A program made the translations under genes and the position numbers. 20,797 nucleotides of DNA from an uncultured Novosphingobium sp. (lineage in GTDB: Bacteria > Pseudomonadota > Alphaproteobacteria > Sphingomonadales > Sphingomonadaceae): positions 1 to 20,797 of the forward strand of contig CALKVF010000027.1 of NCBI GenBank assembly GCA_937996535.1. The letters are read 5' to 3'. The first letter of the stretch is position 1. Each line of letters opens with the position of its first letter. This document shows, one piece after another, positions 8,531-15,303 of this stretch. The notes below the pieces were generated by a model. It was not told the DNA's origin. It searched no databases and saw only the letters and a list, made by a program, of their open reading frames with translations.

Positions 8531-8540
8531 GCGCGGCTGC

Positions 8541-8837
8541 ATGGGCAAGCTTGTCACCATCGCCGTGCTGGCCGCGCTGCTGGTGCGGGCGCTGACCGGC
8601 CAGTGGCCCTGGCAATTGTGGGCCAATTCGGAACGCGCCCAGGCCGAAGCGCAAGCCCGCGCCTTGCTTGGGCTGGGCCGGGAGGCTAGGCGCGAGGAGA
8701 TCATCGACGCGCATCGCCGGCTGATCGCCCAGGTCCATCCCGACCGGGGCGGCAGCAACGAGGCCGTCCACGCCGCCAACCACGCCCGCGACCTGCTGCT
8801 CGCGCGGATCGACCGTCATCATACGGAGCAACCATGA
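8541..8837 (+). CDS. Membrane-anchored J-domain protein, Pam18/Tim14-like
   Basis: 98 residues. One N-terminal hydrophobic helix (about 3-17) is followed by a short linker and a minimal J domain at the C-terminus (about 37-92). HPD is at 66-68, in the context VHPDRGGS, followed by a NHARDLL element (80-86). This helix - linker - short J domain design, with HPD(K/R)GGS and N.A.DLL, is that of mitochondrial Pam18/Tim14 and its alphaproteobacterial relatives, rather than of DnaJ (no glycine/phenylalanine or zinc regions). The expected role is stimulating a DnaK-type ATPase at the membrane; the client is unknown. It starts 10 bases after mipZ, and its stop overlaps the pgmG start as ATGA, so the three genes are likely cotranscribed. 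No strong ribosome site is visible. Confidence 0.85.
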   Translation: MGKLVTIAVLAALLVRALTGQWPWQLWANSERAQAEAQARALLGLGREARREEIIDAHRRLIAQVHPDRGGSNEAVHAANHARDLLLARIDRHHTEQP

Positions 8838-10249
8838 CCCATCAGTTCCATTCCACCGTGCTGCGCGAATATGACATTCGCGGGATTATCGGCGAAACGC
8901 TGGGCGCAGATGATGCGCGGGCGATCGGGCGGGGCTTTGCCACGCTGCTGCGCGCGGCGGGGGGCACCCGGGTGGCCGTGGGCTATGATGGGCGGGTCAG
9001 CTCGCCAATGCTCGAGGAAGCCCTGATCGAAGGGCTCAACGCCAGCGGTGTCGATGCGGTGCGGGTCGGTCTGGGGGCAACCCCGATGCTCTATTACGCC
9101 GAAGCGTCAATGCAGGATGTGCAGGGCGGCATTCAGATAACCGGCAGCCACAATCCCGCCAATTATAACGGCTTCAAGATGGTATTTCAGGGCCGTCCGT
9201 TTTTCGGTGCGGACATCCAGGAGCTGGGCCGGCTCGCAGCCAGTGGGGCCTGGGCCGATCGCACCGGGCTGGCGGCGCCGGTCAACGAGCAGCGTGACAT
9301 TATCGAGGCCTATGTCGACCGGATGATCGAGGGCCTGGACGGGATCGACCGCGACCGGCTGGCCGCGCTCAAGATCGGTTGGGACGCGGGCAATGGCGCG
9401 GCGGGCCCCGCGCTGGAACGGCTGGTCAAGAAGATCCCCGGCGAACACCATCTGCTTTACACCCAAGTCGACGGGACTTTCCCGAACCATCATCCGGACC
9501 CGACCGAGGAAAAGAATCTAGTCGATCTGCGCGCGCTGGTCGCCGCGAAGTCGCTCGATTTTGGTATAGCTTTCGATGGTGACGGCGATCGGATCGGCGC
9601 GATCGACGGCGAAGGCCGGGTAATCTGGGGTGATCAGCTGCTGATGATCTATGCCGAAGACCTGCTGCGCCAGCTGCCGGGGGCCACGATCATCGCCGAC
9701 GTGAAGGCCTCGCGCGCGCTGTTCGACCGCGTCTCGCAGCTCGGCGGCCAGCCGCTGATGTGGAAGACCGGGCACAGCCTGATCAAATCCAAAATGAAGG
9801 AAGTCGCCTCGCCGCTCGCCGGGGAAATGAGCGGCCACGTGTTCTTCGCCCACCAGTATTACGGGTTTGACGATGCGCTCTATGCCGCCATCCGCCTGAT
9901 CGCGGCCTCGGCCCGGCTCGGGCGGTCGGTTACCGAACTGCGCGGCGCAATGCCGGCGCTGATCAACACGCCGGAACTGCGCTTCCAGGTTGATGAAAGC
10001 CGCAAGTTTGCCGTGGTTGATGAGGTGAAGGCCCGGCTGAGCGCCGAAGGCGCCGCGGTGGACGCGACCGACGGTGTGCGGGTTTCGAGTGCCGATGGCT
10101 GGTGGCTGCTGCGCGCCTCGAACACCCAGGACGTGCTGGTCGCCCGCGCCGAGAGCGACGACGAGGCCGGGCTTGAACGGCTGATGGCGCAGATCGATGC
10201 CCAGCTCGCCGCTTCAGGCCTCAAGCGCGGGCCGCAGGCGGGGCACTAA
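8834..10249 (+). CDS. pgmG: Phosphoglucomutase/phosphomannomutase (alpha-D-phosphohexomutase)
   Basis: 471 residues with all four family loops: the phosphoserine loop TGSHNP (S105 is the phosphorylated residue), the magnesium loop DGDGDR (248-253), the sugar-binding loop GEMSGH (330-335) and the phosphate-binding loop RASNT (427-431). The N-terminal REYDIRG (11-17) is also typical. The enzyme interconverts hexose 1- and 6-phosphates (glucose and/or mannose) and so supplies nucleotide sugars for exopolysaccharide and lipopolysaccharide. The symbol follows the PgmG name used for sphingomonad enzymes; AlgC/ManB are equivalent names in other groups. The start overlaps the stop of the J-domain gene by four bases (ATGA). 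Convergent with the membrane-protein gene downstream; only 5 bases lie between the stops. Confidence 0.93.
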   Translation: MTHQFHSTVLREYDIRGIIGETLGADDARAIGRGFATLLRAAGGTRVAVGYDGRVSSPMLEEALIEGLNASGVDAVRVGLGATPMLYYAEASMQDVQGGIQITGSHNPANYNGFKMVFQGRPFFGADIQELGRLAASGAWADRTGLAAPVNEQRDIIEAYVDRMIEGLDGIDRDRLAALKIGWDAGNGAAGPALERLVKKIPGEHHLLYTQVDGTFPNHHPDPTEEKNLVDLRALVAAKSLDFGIAFDGDGDRIGAIDGEGRVIWGDQLLMIYAEDLLRQLPGATIIADVKASRALFDRVSQLGGQPLMWKTGHSLIKSKMKEVASPLAGEMSGHVFFAHQYYGFDDALYAAIRLIAASARLGRSVTELRGAMPALINTPELRFQVDESRKFAVVDEVKARLSAEGAAVDATDGVRVSSADGWWLLRASNTQDVLVARAESDDEAGLERLMAQIDAQLAASGLKRGPQAGH

Positions 10250-10254
10250 GCCCG

Positions 10255-11517
10255 CTAGAGCACGAACAGCAGGGCGAGCGCGGACGCGGCGATGCTGGCC
10301 AGCATCGAGGCCGCGCCCTGCCAGCCGCGCCGCCATCCGGCGATGCTGAGCAAGGTTCCGGTCTTGAACAGGGTGTTGAGCACGAAGGGCGGCATCAGCA
10401 CCAGCCCGGCGATGTGCGGGGCCAGCGTGCCGGGCGGCAGGTTGCCCATGGTGATGATCGCCGAATCAACGTCGACCACTCCTGAAATCGCCAGCACCGT
10501 GGCCAGCCCGGCATCGCCGTAACGCTCCAGTATCCAGCGCGCGAGCACCGTCAGCACCATGGTCAGCCCCATCAGCGCCAGCGCGGGGCCAAGGTCGAAG
10601 GGATTGCGCACGGCGACGTCCTCGCCGGTGAGGGTCGTGCCATCGCGGCGGCGGGTAAGGATCAGCGCGGTGGCGATCAGGCTGACCACCATGCCCGGCG
10701 CGGCCAGCGTAGCCAGCGTCGGCAGCGCGAAACCGGCGAGTGCACCGGTCAGCACCATGATCCGCGCAAACATCACGGCCGAAGCCAGCGCGATCGCCCC
10801 GTTGCAGAGCGCCGCATCATTGGCCGGATCGCGCAGTTTGCCCGCCAGCGAGGCGGTAACCGCGGTGGAGGATACCATCGCCCCGGCGGCCGAAGTCGCC
10901 AATGTGCCGCGCGCCGGGCCGACCAGCCGCGTGGCGGCATAGCCGGCAAAGCTGAAGCCCGAGACCATCACCACCACCAGCCACAGCTGGCGCGGGTGCC
11001 ACACCCCATAGGGGCCGAACGGCGTGTCGGGCAGCAGCGGTAGGATCACCAGCGCGATCAGGGCAAAGCGCGCGATGGCCATCATCTCGCGCTCGTCGAT
11101 GTGGCGCAGCAAGTGGTGCAGGCGGCGGCGCTGTGCCAGCACCAGCACGGTCACGCCCGCGCCCACGCTGGCCATGGCGGCCTCGCCGCTGCCGGCCAGA
11201 AACCCGCAAGCCACCGTCAGCAGCCCGCTCAGGCTGGCAGTGCCGCTGATGTTGTCTTCGCGCTGGGTGGTGCGCCAGTAGCCCAGCACGACCAGCGCCG
11301 CGCTGGCGAGCATCAGGATCAGCGCCAGCGGGGCGGCGCGCTGCTGCAAGGCCCCTGCGATCCCGCCGGCCAGCCCGAGCAGGCCATAGGTACGGATTCC
11401 GGCAAAGCGGTGGCCGGCGGGCTCGCGGCGCTGCACCCAGCCGCGCTGGATTCCCACCAGCAGCCCCAGCGCCAGCGCTATGGCAAGGCCGGAAAGCTCG
11501 GAATAGTCGATCTGCAT
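10255..11517 (-). CDS. MgtC/SapB family membrane protein with DUF4010 domain
   Basis: 420 residues from the ATG at 11515-11517, almost entirely hydrophobic with about 11-12 possible membrane segments. The N-terminal part (about 8-130) carries the MgtC/SapB pattern LALGLLVGIQRGW and the RTYGLLGL element. The C-terminal part (about 200-420) is DUF4010-like, with the diagnostic SGVVDVDSAIITMGNL segment at 345-360 and NTLFKTG at 381-387. Proteins with this two-domain layout are found across proteobacteria. They are annotated as MgtC-like, but transport or Mg2+ function is not established for them. The frame stays open upstream to 12111, but that part is antisense to the helicase gene and not membrane-like. 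The ribosome site is weak. Transcribed divergently from the helicase gene, with a 111-base gap. Confidence 0.87.
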   Translation of the reverse strand: MQIDYSELSGLAIALALGLLVGIQRGWVQRREPAGHRFAGIRTYGLLGLAGGIAGALQQRAAPLALILMLASAALVVLGYWRTTQREDNISGTASLSGLLTVACGFLAGSGEAAMASVGAGVTVLVLAQRRRLHHLLRHIDEREMMAIARFALIALVILPLLPDTPFGPYGVWHPRQLWLVVVMVSGFSFAGYAATRLVGPARGTLATSAAGAMVSSTAVTASLAGKLRDPANDAALCNGAIALASAVMFARIMVLTGALAGFALPTLATLAAPGMVVSLIATALILTRRRDGTTLTGEDVAVRNPFDLGPALALMGLTMVLTVLARWILERYGDAGLATVLAISGVVDVDSAIITMGNLPPGTLAPHIAGLVLMPPFVLNTLFKTGTLLSIAGWRRGWQGAASMLASIAASALALLFVL

Positions 11518-11542
11518 GGCCCGGTCTTGGCAGGCACCGCGC

Positions 11543-11600
11543 GGCGAGGGAAGGGGGAACGTGCGCCAAGGGCTGCCGCGCGATTGCCCCTTCCCTTGCC
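11543..11600. repeat. 14-bp inverted repeat in the divergent gap
   Basis: GGCGAGGGAAGGGG at 11543-11556 is mirrored by CCCCTTCCCTTGCC at 11587-11600, with one G-T wobble. The central 10 bp (11547-11556 with 11587-11596) pair perfectly. The 30-base space between the arms is GC-rich. It lies between the start of the membrane-protein gene (11517) and that of the helicase gene (11629). It could be an operator with two half-sites or a hairpin in a leader RNA. No T tract follows, so it is not a standard terminator. Confidence 0.7.
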
Positions 11601-11614
11601 CCGGTATTGCCCCC
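11584..11614 (+). repeat. Three phased TTGCCCC direct repeats
   Basis: TTGCCCC occurs at 11584-11590, 11596-11602 and 11607-11613, with start-to-start spacings of 12 and 11 bases, close to one helical turn. A partial inverted copy, GGGCAA, is at 11624-11629. The repeats fill the 45 bases before the helicase start codon. This may be a protein-binding array or chance in C-rich sequence. Confidence 0.55.
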
Positions 11615-11631
11615 ACATTCGCCGGGCAATG
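11605..11631 (+). promoter_or_regulatory. Hairpin enclosing the helicase start codon
   Basis: ATTGCCC (11606-11612) pairs perfectly with GGGCAAT (11624-11630) around an 11-base loop. A T-G wobble (11605 with 11631) brings the whole ATG at 11629-11631 into the stem. No clear Shine-Dalgarno sequence is present. The structure would limit translation initiation unless opened; this is inference from pairing only. Confidence 0.5.
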
Positions 11632-14097
11632 CCCGCCGCCGCCCTTCCGCCCGAACTTGACCAGTGGTTTGCGCAGCGTGGCTGGCGGCCCCGCCGCCAC
11701 CAGCGCGCGATGCTCGATGTCGCGGCCAGCGGGCGTCACGCCTTGCTGGTGGCCGATACCGGGGCGGGCAAGACGCTGGCGGGGTTCCTGCCAACGCTGG
11801 CCGCGTTCTGCCCCTCGACCCTGGCGGGGGCGCCGCCGCCCGAGGGGCTCCACACGCTCTACGTCTCCCCGCTCAAAGCGCTGGCCCATGACGTGCAGCG
11901 CAACCTGCTCGCCCCGGTGGCGGAGATGGGGCTGGCGCTGCGGATCGAAACCCGCAGCGGCGATACCCCGTCCGAGCGCAAGGCCCGCCAGCGCGCCCGC
12001 CCGCCGCAGGTGCTGCTGACCACGCCTGAATCGCTCTCGCTGCTGTTGTCCTATCCCGAGGCCGAAACGCTGTTTGCCTCGCTGCAACGGATCGTGATCG
12101 ATGAGGTTCATGCCTTTGCCAGCGGCAAGCGCGGCGATCTGCTGGCGCTTGCGCTGACGCGGCTCCAGACGCTGGCTCCGGCGATGCAGCGGGTGGCGCT
12201 CTCAGCCACGGTGGCCGAGCCCGATGCATGGCGGGGCTGGCTCGCGCCCGGCGGCGCGGCCGAGCAGGTCACCCTGGTCGAAGGCGAGGAAGGCGCGCCG
12301 GCCGAGCTGTCGATCCTGTTGCCACAGGATGCCTGCGTGCCGTGGGGCGGCCATGCCGCGGCTTGGGCGATCCCGCAGCTCTACGGCGCGATCAAGGCCA
12401 ACCGCACCACGCTGGTGTTCACCAACACCCGCTTTCTCGCCGAATTCATCTTCCAGAAGCTGTGGGACGCCAACGCGGACCATCTGCCGATCGGGATTCA
12501 CCACGGCTCACTATCGAAAGAGGCGCGGCGCAAGGTGGAAGGAGCGATGGCGCGGGGCGAATTGCGCGCGCTGGTCTGCACCGCCAGCCTCGATCTCGGG
12601 GTCGATTGGGGGGATATCGACCTGGTGGTGCAGATGGGGGCGCCCAAGGGCTCGTCGCGGCTGCTCCAGCGGATCGGGCGGGCGAACCACCGGCTCGACC
12701 TGCCCAGCCGGGCAATGCTGGTGCCGGGCAACCGCTTTGAATTTCTGGAAGCGATGGCGGCGCAGGAGGCCGTTTCCGCAGGCCAGCGTGATGGTGAGGA
12801 TTTTCGCCCCGGCGGGCTCGATGTGCTGGCCCAGCACGTCATGGTCCGGGCCTGCGCCGGACCGTTCGATGGCGATGCCTTGCTGGCCGAAGTGCGTTCG
12901 GCATCGGCCTATGGCTGGGTCGATGCCCAGACCTGGGCCCGGGTGCTCGATTTCGTCGCGACCGGAGGCTACGCGCTGCGCGCCTATGACCGGTTCCAGC
13001 GGATCGTGCGCGGCCGCGACGGGCTGTGGCGGCTGACCCACCCCGATCATGCCGCGCGCTTCCGGCTCAACGCCGGGATCATCATCGATTCCGAAATGCT
13101 CGAAGTGAGCTTTCGCAACGGACGCTCGCTCGGCCGGGTCGAGGAGAGCTTTGCCGCCAGCCTTAAGCCGGGTTCAACCTTCCGCTTCGCCGGGCTCGAT
13201 CTTGAAGTGGAGTCCATGCGCGAGACGGCGCTGGTGGTGCGCGCGGCCAAATGGTCGGGGATGATCCCGAGCTATATGGGCGCGCGGATGCCGCTGACCA
13301 CGCATCTGTCCGAGCGGGTTCAGGCGCTGCTGGCGGACCGGGCGGGCTGGGCGCGGTTTCCCGATGATGTGCGCGAATGGCTCGAAGCGCAGGATTGGCG
13401 CTCGGCGCTGCCCGGGCCGGGCACGCTGCTGGTCGAAAGCTTCCCGCACGAGCGCCGCTGTTACACCGTGTTCCATACCTTTGCCGGCTGGCCGGCCAAT
13501 CAGTCGCTGGGGATGCTGGTGACGCGGCGGATGGAGGCACTGGGGCTGGCCCCGCTGGGCTTTGTTGCCAGTGACTATGCGCTGGCCGTCTGGGGGCTGC
13601 GTCCGGTCGAGGATCCCGCGGCGCTGCTCTCGCCCGATATCGTGGTCGATGAATTCGCGGCCTGGGTGCAGGACAGCTACCTCCTGCGCCGGGCGTTCCG
13701 CGAAGTGGCGGTAATTTCTGGGCTGGTCGAACGCCAGCAGCCCGGCCAGCGCAAGACCGGGCGGCAGGTCACCTTTTCGACCGACCTGATCTACGATGTG
13801 CTGCGGCGCTACGAGCCCGATCACGTGCTGATCGATGCGGCCTGGGCCGATGCCCGGGCGCGGATGACCGACATCGGGCGCTTGGCGGATTTGCTGGATC
13901 GTGCGGGGCGCGAGATCCGCCATGTTAAGCTTGATCGGGTCAGTCCGCTGGCCGTGCCGGTGCTGGTGATGATCGGGCGCGAAAGCCTGCCGCAGGGGGC
14001 TGCGGATGATGAACTGCTGCTCGAAGCCGAGGGCCTGGCCGCGGCGGCGATGCGCCCGGCGCTGCTGTCTGACGAGGACGACGCGGACGCCGATTGA
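11629..14097 (+). CDS. Ligase-associated DNA damage response DEXH-box helicase (Lhr family)
   Basis: 822 residues from the ATG at 11629, matching the short Lhr-type helicases that are often encoded beside a DNA ligase. Superfamily 2 motifs in order: Q-like RRHQ (22-25), Walker A ADTGAGKT (42-49), Ia SPLKAL (80-85), TTPESL (131-136), DEVH (158-161), SAT (192-194), the second RecA domain with FTNTRFLAE (264-272) and CTASLDLGVDWGD (317-329), and motif VI QRIGRANHR (347-355). A winged-helix and Lhr-specific C-terminal region follows. It is expected to be a 3'-5' ATP-dependent helicase in DNA repair. The frame stays open upstream to 11101, but that is antisense to the neighbouring membrane-protein gene, and conserved sequence begins at LPPELDQWFAQRGW (6-19). 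Its usual partners (ligase, PdeM-type phosphoesterase) are not in the window. Confidence 0.93.
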   Translation: MPAAALPPELDQWFAQRGWRPRRHQRAMLDVAASGRHALLVADTGAGKTLAGFLPTLAAFCPSTLAGAPPPEGLHTLYVSPLKALAHDVQRNLLAPVAEMGLALRIETRSGDTPSERKARQRARPPQVLLTTPESLSLLLSYPEAETLFASLQRIVIDEVHAFASGKRGDLLALALTRLQTLAPAMQRVALSATVAEPDAWRGWLAPGGAAEQVTLVEGEEGAPAELSILLPQDACVPWGGHAAAWAIPQLYGAIKANRTTLVFTNTRFLAEFIFQKLWDANADHLPIGIHHGSLSKEARRKVEGAMARGELRALVCTASLDLGVDWGDIDLVVQMGAPKGSSRLLQRIGRANHRLDLPSRAMLVPGNRFEFLEAMAAQEAVSAGQRDGEDFRPGGLDVLAQHVMVRACAGPFDGDALLAEVRSASAYGWVDAQTWARVLDFVATGGYALRAYDRFQRIVRGRDGLWRLTHPDHAARFRLNAGIIIDSEMLEVSFRNGRSLGRVEESFAASLKPGSTFRFAGLDLEVESMRETALVVRAAKWSGMIPSYMGARMPLTTHLSERVQALLADRAGWARFPDDVREWLEAQDWRSALPGPGTLLVESFPHERRCYTVFHTFAGWPANQSLGMLVTRRMEALGLAPLGFVASDYALAVWGLRPVEDPAALLSPDIVVDEFAAWVQDSYLLRRAFREVAVISGLVERQQPGQRKTGRQVTFSTDLIYDVLRRYEPDHVLIDAAWADARARMTDIGRLADLLDRAGREIRHVKLDRVSPLAVPVLVMIGRESLPQGAADDELLLEAEGLAAAAMRPALLSDEDDADAD

Positions 14098-14104
14098 GGG
14101 CATG

Positions 14105-14140
14105 AAAAAAGGGGGCGGATCGCTCCGCCCCCTGATTTTC
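14105..14140. terminator. Two-way intrinsic terminator between the helicase gene and the exb operon
   Basis: A perfect 9-bp stem GGGGGCGGA/TCCGCCCCC (14111-14119 with 14124-14132) closes a TCGC loop. On the plus strand it is followed by TGATTTT. On the minus strand it is followed by six T (A run at 14105-14110), a textbook terminator for the tonB-exb operon. It begins 7 bases after the helicase stop and ends about 20 bases from the exbD stop. Confidence 0.88.
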
Positions 14141-14160
14141 TGTTATCCGTGAAGGATAGC

Positions 14161-14616
14161 TTACTGAGCCTTGCCCAGACCGGCTTCCTTGCTGAATTCG
14201 GAGAACTGTTCGTTGCCCACGAAGCCGAAGGCCGTGACGCCCGAACCCTTGATGATGTTCAGCGCCTGAGCAGCTGCTTCATAGGGAGCCTGCGGATCCG
14301 GCTGGAACTGCAGTTCGGGTTCCGGCTTGATCTTCATGGTCGCCTGGAGCGTGCTCATCAGCTGACCGCCATCAAGCGGGGTGCCGTTCCAGAGCAGGGC
14401 TCCGGTCGGTTCGATCACCAGCTTGTTCTTGTCGCGCTTGATCACGACGTCCGGCGGCGGGGCCGACGGATTGGGCAGGTCGATGTTCACGGCGTGGGTG
14501 GCCACGGGGATGGTGATGATGAACATGATGAGGAGAACGAGCATGACGTCGATAAGCGGCGTCGTGTTCATTTCCATCATCGGCTCGCCATCGTCCTTGC
14601 CGCCTGACATTGCCAT
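14161..14616 (-). CDS. exbD: ExbD/TolR family biopolymer transport protein (distal copy)
   Basis: 151 residues. A short cytoplasmic start contains MEMNTTPLIDVMLVLLIMF, the ExbD/TolR signature. The essential membrane aspartate is D23, in a single helix of about 21-40. A periplasmic domain of about 110 residues follows, without cysteine. ExbD works with ExbB in the inner membrane as a proton channel that energises TonB. The ATG at 14614-14616 has a good ribosome site (TAGGAG, about 8 bases upstream). It is the last gene of the operon, 34 bases after the first exbD, and is closed by the terminator at 14105-14140. Glutamate is mostly GAA and the codon use looks like that of well-expressed genes, as in pet. 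Confidence 0.94.
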   Translation of the reverse strand: MAMSGGKDDGEPMMEMNTTPLIDVMLVLLIMFIITIPVATHAVNIDLPNPSAPPPDVVIKRDKNKLVIEPTGALLWNGTPLDGGQLMSTLQATMKIKPEPELQFQPDPQAPYEAAAQALNIIKGSGVTAFGFVGNEQFSEFSKEAGLGKAQ

Positions 14617-14650
14617 GGGGTTTTACTCCTAAGTTGAGACCGGGCGGCTA

Positions 14651-15184
14651 TCAGCCAGCCGGATCGACCGGGTTCGAGATGAAGCCGACCGTCGGGTAGC
14701 CCGAGATCTGGACGTTGTAGATCGCACCAGCGATGCAGCGCCACGGAGCGTTGATGTCGCCACGGATGTGCACCTGGGGCACGAGTTCCGGGTTGGCGAC
14801 GAGCGCTTCGGGACCACCAGCACGCTTCACGATATCGTCAAGACGCTTGAAGGCCATGTCACGCAGTTCGACCGAATCGACCGGCGTGATGTTGTTGAAA
14901 TAGATCCGGCATTCACCGCCCAGATTCGCACCTTCAAAGCCCGGATCACCAGCGCTGCGACCAGCAGCGTCGGTGGTGCTCACAGTAAGGAGAAGGTTTT
15001 CCACCTTATCCTTGGATTCCTGCGAGACCATGATCGGGATGTGCAGCTTCTGGATCGTCTGGATCGCGACCGGAACGGCGATGAGGAAGATGATCAGGAG
15101 CACCAGCATCACGTCCACGAGGGGCGTGGTGTTGATGTCCGACATCGGCTTCTCTTCGCCGCCGCCGCCCATCGAAATCGCCAT
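14651..15184 (-). CDS. exbD: ExbD/TolR family biopolymer transport protein (proximal copy, cysteine-bearing)
   Basis: 177 residues, longer than the second copy. Signature DINTTPLVDVMLVLLIIF, with membrane aspartate D24 in a helix of about 22-42. The extra length lies in the periplasmic part: an insert of about 30 residues (66-98) rich in Gly, Asp and Ser, and two cysteines, C92 and C150, which could form a disulfide in the periplasm. The C-terminal part (LVPQVHIRGDINAPW... around 134-148) matches the usual ExbD fold. AGGAT, about 9 bases before the ATG, serves as ribosome site. The 119-base gap upstream to exbB contains two hairpins. The two ExbD proteins may form a heterodimer or serve different TonB complexes; this is inference. 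Confidence 0.93.
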   Translation of the reverse strand: MAISMGGGGEEKPMSDINTTPLVDVMLVLLIIFLIAVPVAIQTIQKLHIPIMVSQESKDKVENLLLTVSTTDAAGRSAGDPGFEGANLGGECRIYFNNITPVDSVELRDMAFKRLDDIVKRAGGPEALVANPELVPQVHIRGDINAPWRCIAGAIYNVQISGYPTVGFISNPVDPAG

Positions 15185-15217
15185 GATTTACATCCTATCC
15201 TTGGGTTGTCCGGCTGG

Positions 15218-15294
15218 CCGGGCGCGGTCTTGCGACGATGCGCCCGGGGCCGGTCAGGTCCGGCGCAGCAGCGGGGTAAGCCGCCCTGCGCCGG
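15218..15294 (-). repeat. Two hairpins between exbB and the first exbD
   Basis: CCGGGCGC (15218-15225) pairs with GCGCCCGG (15240-15247) around a 14-base loop. CCGGCGCAG (15260-15268) pairs with CTGCGCCGG (15286-15294), and an inner GCGG/CCGC step (15271-15274 with 15281-15284) extends that stem. Neither is followed by a T run on the minus strand. They may act as a partial attenuator or RNA processing/stability signal that sets ExbB to ExbD ratio. Confidence 0.6.
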
Positions 15295-15303
15295 TCTGGC
15301 GAC

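Noticed and set aside
10238..10255. Small hairpin over the convergent stops of pgmG and the membrane-protein gene
   Set aside because: Only 4-5 paired bases, no T tract; too weak to call a terminator.
11101..11628. N-terminal extension of the helicase by 176 codons
   Set aside because: This part is antisense to the membrane-protein gene and Gln/Arg/Ala-rich. Conserved helicase sequence starts right after the ATG at 11629.
11518..12111. N-terminal extension of the MgtC/DUF4010 protein by 198 codons
   Set aside because: The added part is antisense to the helicase gene, basic and not hydrophobic, while the ATG at 11517 leads straight into the MgtC-like membrane domain.
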